Shown: positions 62,071 through 64,000 of the stretch, in pieces
Layout of the letters: each line of letters opens with the position of its first letter
How positions within the stretch are numbered: the first letter of the stretch is position 1
Assembly: GCF_030160395.1 (NCBI RefSeq)
Contig: NZ_BSOG01000002.1
Coordinates: forward strand, 62,001 to 126,000
DNA from: Chitinimonas prasina
GTDB taxonomy: Bacteria; Pseudomonadota; Gammaproteobacteria; Burkholderiales; Chitinimonadaceae
DNA: 64,000 nt
Direction: 5' to 3'
Translations under genes and position numbers: made by a program
The notes under the pieces: generated by a model
Told to the model about the DNA's origin: nothing
The model's database searches: none
The model's input: the letters and a program-made list of their open reading frames with translations, nothing else

Positions 62071-63672
62071 ATGATAGACACCTTCAAGAAGCTATTCGTA
62101 TTCGGCCGGGAATCCCGCTTGGACAAGGCGCTGGCAACCGTGCAGAGCTCGGCTACGCTGGCACCTGTCCAGGCCATGCAATCGGCAGGTGACTGGCTGG
62201 CACAGGAGCTTCGCCGCGCCGAACATCGCCGCGATGGCTTGGCCATCATGCGGGCGATCGATAACGACCTGCGCAGCATCCTGGAGGGTGCCATGGCAGG
62301 CATGCTTGAGGCCAAGACCAACCACGCCAGGCTGAATCTGCTGCTGCAGACCACCGTACCCTTCTGCGCCGTGATACTCGAGGCCTATACCGAGGCTTTG
62401 CGCCGCGACATGGTCGAGCTGGCGCGCAAGCCGGCCAATGCCCCGCTGGTGCAGGCATCGGTGGCCAACTGGCTGTACTGGATAGGCCGCGACCACGTAG
62501 TGCGTTTTGTGCGCGAGCCCAAGATGGACCGCCTGCCCTGGCACGAAATCGGCCCGGCGGCGGAGTTTGCCCTGAGCCTGGGCGGCACATTTGCCTCCAA
62601 GATAGCCCGACCCGATGGCGAGGCTGGGCGCCTGCAGAAACAACTGTCGCACCTGGTGTTGCTGTCGCGTACCTTGACGCCAGACTTGCAGGGGCGGCAA
62701 CTGCTGATAGCCGACAGGGTGGCCGATACGTTAGCAAGCTTTATCAAGGTCAGCGACAAGCACTCGAGCCAGACGCCGTTCGGCCAAGCCAATAGCGATG
62801 ACAACCCGCCCACCATGCTGACCCGCATGCCTACTCAGGCGCTGGTGCAGGGCCGTGGTTTGTTCTATGGCCTTGAAAAGACCCTGATGGAGCTGGTGGC
62901 GCTGGAAAACATCATTACCAGCCAGGGTAAGGTGCCGCAGAAGATGAATGCGGACGAGTACCTGGAGGTGGCCGAGACCCTGGTGGTGATCAAGCACCTG
63001 AAGAATCGCTGGAGCGGCCGCGAAGTCAAGCGGCAGGCCGAGCGCAAGGCCATCAGCGGCTCGCTGACCATCTGCTACGACTTCGGCGCTATACGCCGCA
63101 TGGTGGTGCAAGCCACCCAAGAGACCAAGACCCGCACCAACGAGACCACCATAGAGCGCGCCATGGTGGAGGATGTCAGCGCCACCGGTGTGGGCCTGCA
63201 GCTCAACAAGCATACCGGCTGGCTCAAGGTGGGCATGCTGATGGGGGTCAAGACCGACAAGGACGTGAATTGGCGCATTGGTATCGTCCGTCGCGCCATT
63301 GCACGTGGTCAGGGGCAGATGGTAGCGGGTGTGCAGCTATTGGCTCGCGATCCGGAATCGGTGCGCCTGACGCGTCGCGCCAATGTATCGCAATGGGATA
63401 TGGTGTCTGACCATCAATCCTGGGACAACCTGCTGGGCCTCTACCTGCGGCCCGATCCGCTGAATGAGAACAGCCATCTGCTGATACTGGCCAAAGCCGA
63501 TCTGGTTGCCGGCAAGACCTATGGGGCGCCGGCAACACGCGAAGGGGACCTGGCTTTTCGGGTGGTCAGCCAGCAGGAGATAGGCGCTGATTGCGTGATC
63601 TACCGGGTAGAGCGGCTAGCCACGGTCGCCGGCGACACCCAAACCAGCGCAAAGCGCGATTCGAGCAGCTGA
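62071..63672 (+). CDS. PilZ-domain-like protein (possible c-di-GMP receptor)
   Basis: A 533-aa cytoplasmic protein. The first ~300 residues are helical with no family I recognise. Near 340-430 the pattern of a PilZ domain appears: Arg pair in the ICYDFGAIRRMVVQ segment, then EDVSATGVGLQL (matches [D/N]xSxxG), then hydrophobic strands (GWLKVGMLMGVK) and DVNWRIGIVRRAI. The first RxxxR is not clear, so c-di-GMP binding is only possible. The next gene overlaps its stop by 1 nt (TGATG). Confidence 0.6.
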   Translation: MIDTFKKLFVFGRESRLDKALATVQSSATLAPVQAMQSAGDWLAQELRRAEHRRDGLAIMRAIDNDLRSILEGAMAGMLEAKTNHARLNLLLQTTVPFCAVILEAYTEALRRDMVELARKPANAPLVQASVANWLYWIGRDHVVRFVREPKMDRLPWHEIGPAAEFALSLGGTFASKIARPDGEAGRLQKQLSHLVLLSRTLTPDLQGRQLLIADRVADTLASFIKVSDKHSSQTPFGQANSDDNPPTMLTRMPTQALVQGRGLFYGLEKTLMELVALENIITSQGKVPQKMNADEYLEVAETLVVIKHLKNRWSGREVKRQAERKAISGSLTICYDFGAIRRMVVQATQETKTRTNETTIERAMVEDVSATGVGLQLNKHTGWLKVGMLMGVKTDKDVNWRIGIVRRAIARGQGQMVAGVQLLARDPESVRLTRRANVSQWDMVSDHQSWDNLLGLYLRPDPLNENSHLLILAKADLVAGKTYGAPATREGDLAFRVVSQQEIGADCVIYRVERLATVAGDTQTSAKRDSSS

Positions 63673-64000
63673 TGAAACTGACTTTGCTGGTACCCGACCT
63701 GCGTTTCGCAAGGCAGGCGGGGTTTGACCCTGTGGTGGAAATGACTTTGCCTGGCCTGAGTAGCCTGTTGGGTCGGGCCGGCCGGCAGCTACAGCCTGCC
63801 ACTACCATGGAAGACTGGTTGCGGCAGCAGTTTGGGGCCGAGGATTGCGGTGCGGCCGCATTGACCTTGCCAATGGACCTGCCGGGCGCGGCGGCGGGCC
63901 ACTGGCTGCGCGCCGACCCGGTACACCTAAGGGCAGACCGTGATAGGGCTTTGCTGTTTGATGCCAGCCTGCTGGCCATCAACCAGGCCGAGGCAGTTGC
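63672..64000 (+). CDS. conserved hypothetical protein, N-terminal part (runs off the window)
   Basis: The first 109 codons of a gene that continues beyond the window. The start MKLTLLVPDLRF followed by LPGLSSLLGRAGR and a WLRQQFG helix, then GHWLRADPVHLRADRDRALLFD, resembles the RpfE-like/phosphoglycerate mutase-like cofactor-independent family of betaproteobacteria. The identity is an inference from this partial view. It overlaps the PilZ-like gene by 1 nt, so the two are translated together. Confidence 0.55.
   Translation, partial: MKLTLLVPDLRFARQAGFDPVVEMTLPGLSSLLGRAGRQLQPATTMEDWLRQQFGAEDCGAAALTLPMDLPGAAAGHWLRADPVHLRADRDRALLFDASLLAINQAEAV

Noticed and set aside
61853-62074. A 73-codon open frame before the PilZ-like gene
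   Set aside because: No ribosome site, no recognisable features and an overlap with the start of the PilZ-like gene.

Overview
The window is a dense, GC-rich bacterial chromosome segment with about 52 protein genes. The families present (DUF1631, DUF4197, DUF2189, BaeSR-like pair, ExeA/GspB, a PPK2-type AMP phosphotransferase, LolCD-SerB, OxyR-rubrerythrin) and the base composition point to a free-living, probably motile Gram-negative betaproteobacterium, perhaps of the Neisseriales/Chitinibacteraceae kind. That placement is an inference. I saw no rRNA, tRNA, CRISPR array, phage or transposase gene.

Layout. 1-3.4 kb: end of a molybdate ABC transporter (modB-modC), then a D-2-hydroxyacid dehydrogenase, a DUF2189 membrane protein and an FKBP prolyl isomerase on the minus strand. 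3.5-12.5 kb: exported proteins, namely a Tat-exported PhoX phosphatase, a ten-repeat lipoprotein in an operon with a subtilisin, a periplasmic M1 aminopeptidase and a DUF4197 protein. 12.5-14.1 kb: methylglyoxal synthase and CorA, divergent. 14.2-20.4 kb: a four-gene minus-strand signalling operon (SUOX-fold periplasmic protein, BarA-like hybrid kinase, HD-GYP phosphodiesterase, and a receiver-receiver-pseudokinase with Glu at the first phosphorylation site). 20.7-29.4 kb: tryptophan dioxygenase, two degenerate HD-GYP paralogs, a kynureninase-like PLP enzyme, two paralogous MFS exporters and an EamA exporter. 29.4-33.5 kb: a TldD/TldE-like protease pair, MsrA and a small exported protein. 33.7-40.3 kb: a VIT/vWA/DUF2135 surface protein, an orphan FliD-C-like protein and ExeA-GspB. 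40.5-46.2 kb: MauG-type di-haem peroxidase, a BaeSR-like system with a small exported partner, and polyphosphate:AMP phosphotransferase. 46.4-53.3 kb: a solute-binding protein, RimO, OxyR, rubrerythrin, rubredoxin, rubredoxin reductase and a FemAB-like acyltransferase. 53.3-58.3 kb: two alpha/beta hydrolases, the DUF1631 protein and a 64-residue unknown. 58.7-61.5 kb: LolC/F-LolD-SerB. 62-64 kb: a PilZ-like protein and the start of an unrecognised gene.

How they work together. Cyclic-di-GMP signalling is prominent: one intact HD-GYP enzyme, two decaying ones, a possible PilZ receptor and a hybrid kinase cascade. A second theme is oxidative stress: OxyR sits just upstream of a rubrerythrin-rubredoxin-reductase set with a good OxyR-like site in between, with MsrA and a di-haem peroxidase elsewhere. 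A third is export and envelope protein turnover. The least explained items are the receiver-receiver-pseudokinase operon, the paired degenerate HD-GYPs, the repeat lipoprotein/subtilisin pair, the orphan FliD-C-like gene and a 126-bp structured inverted-repeat element in front of the rubredoxin reductase gene.
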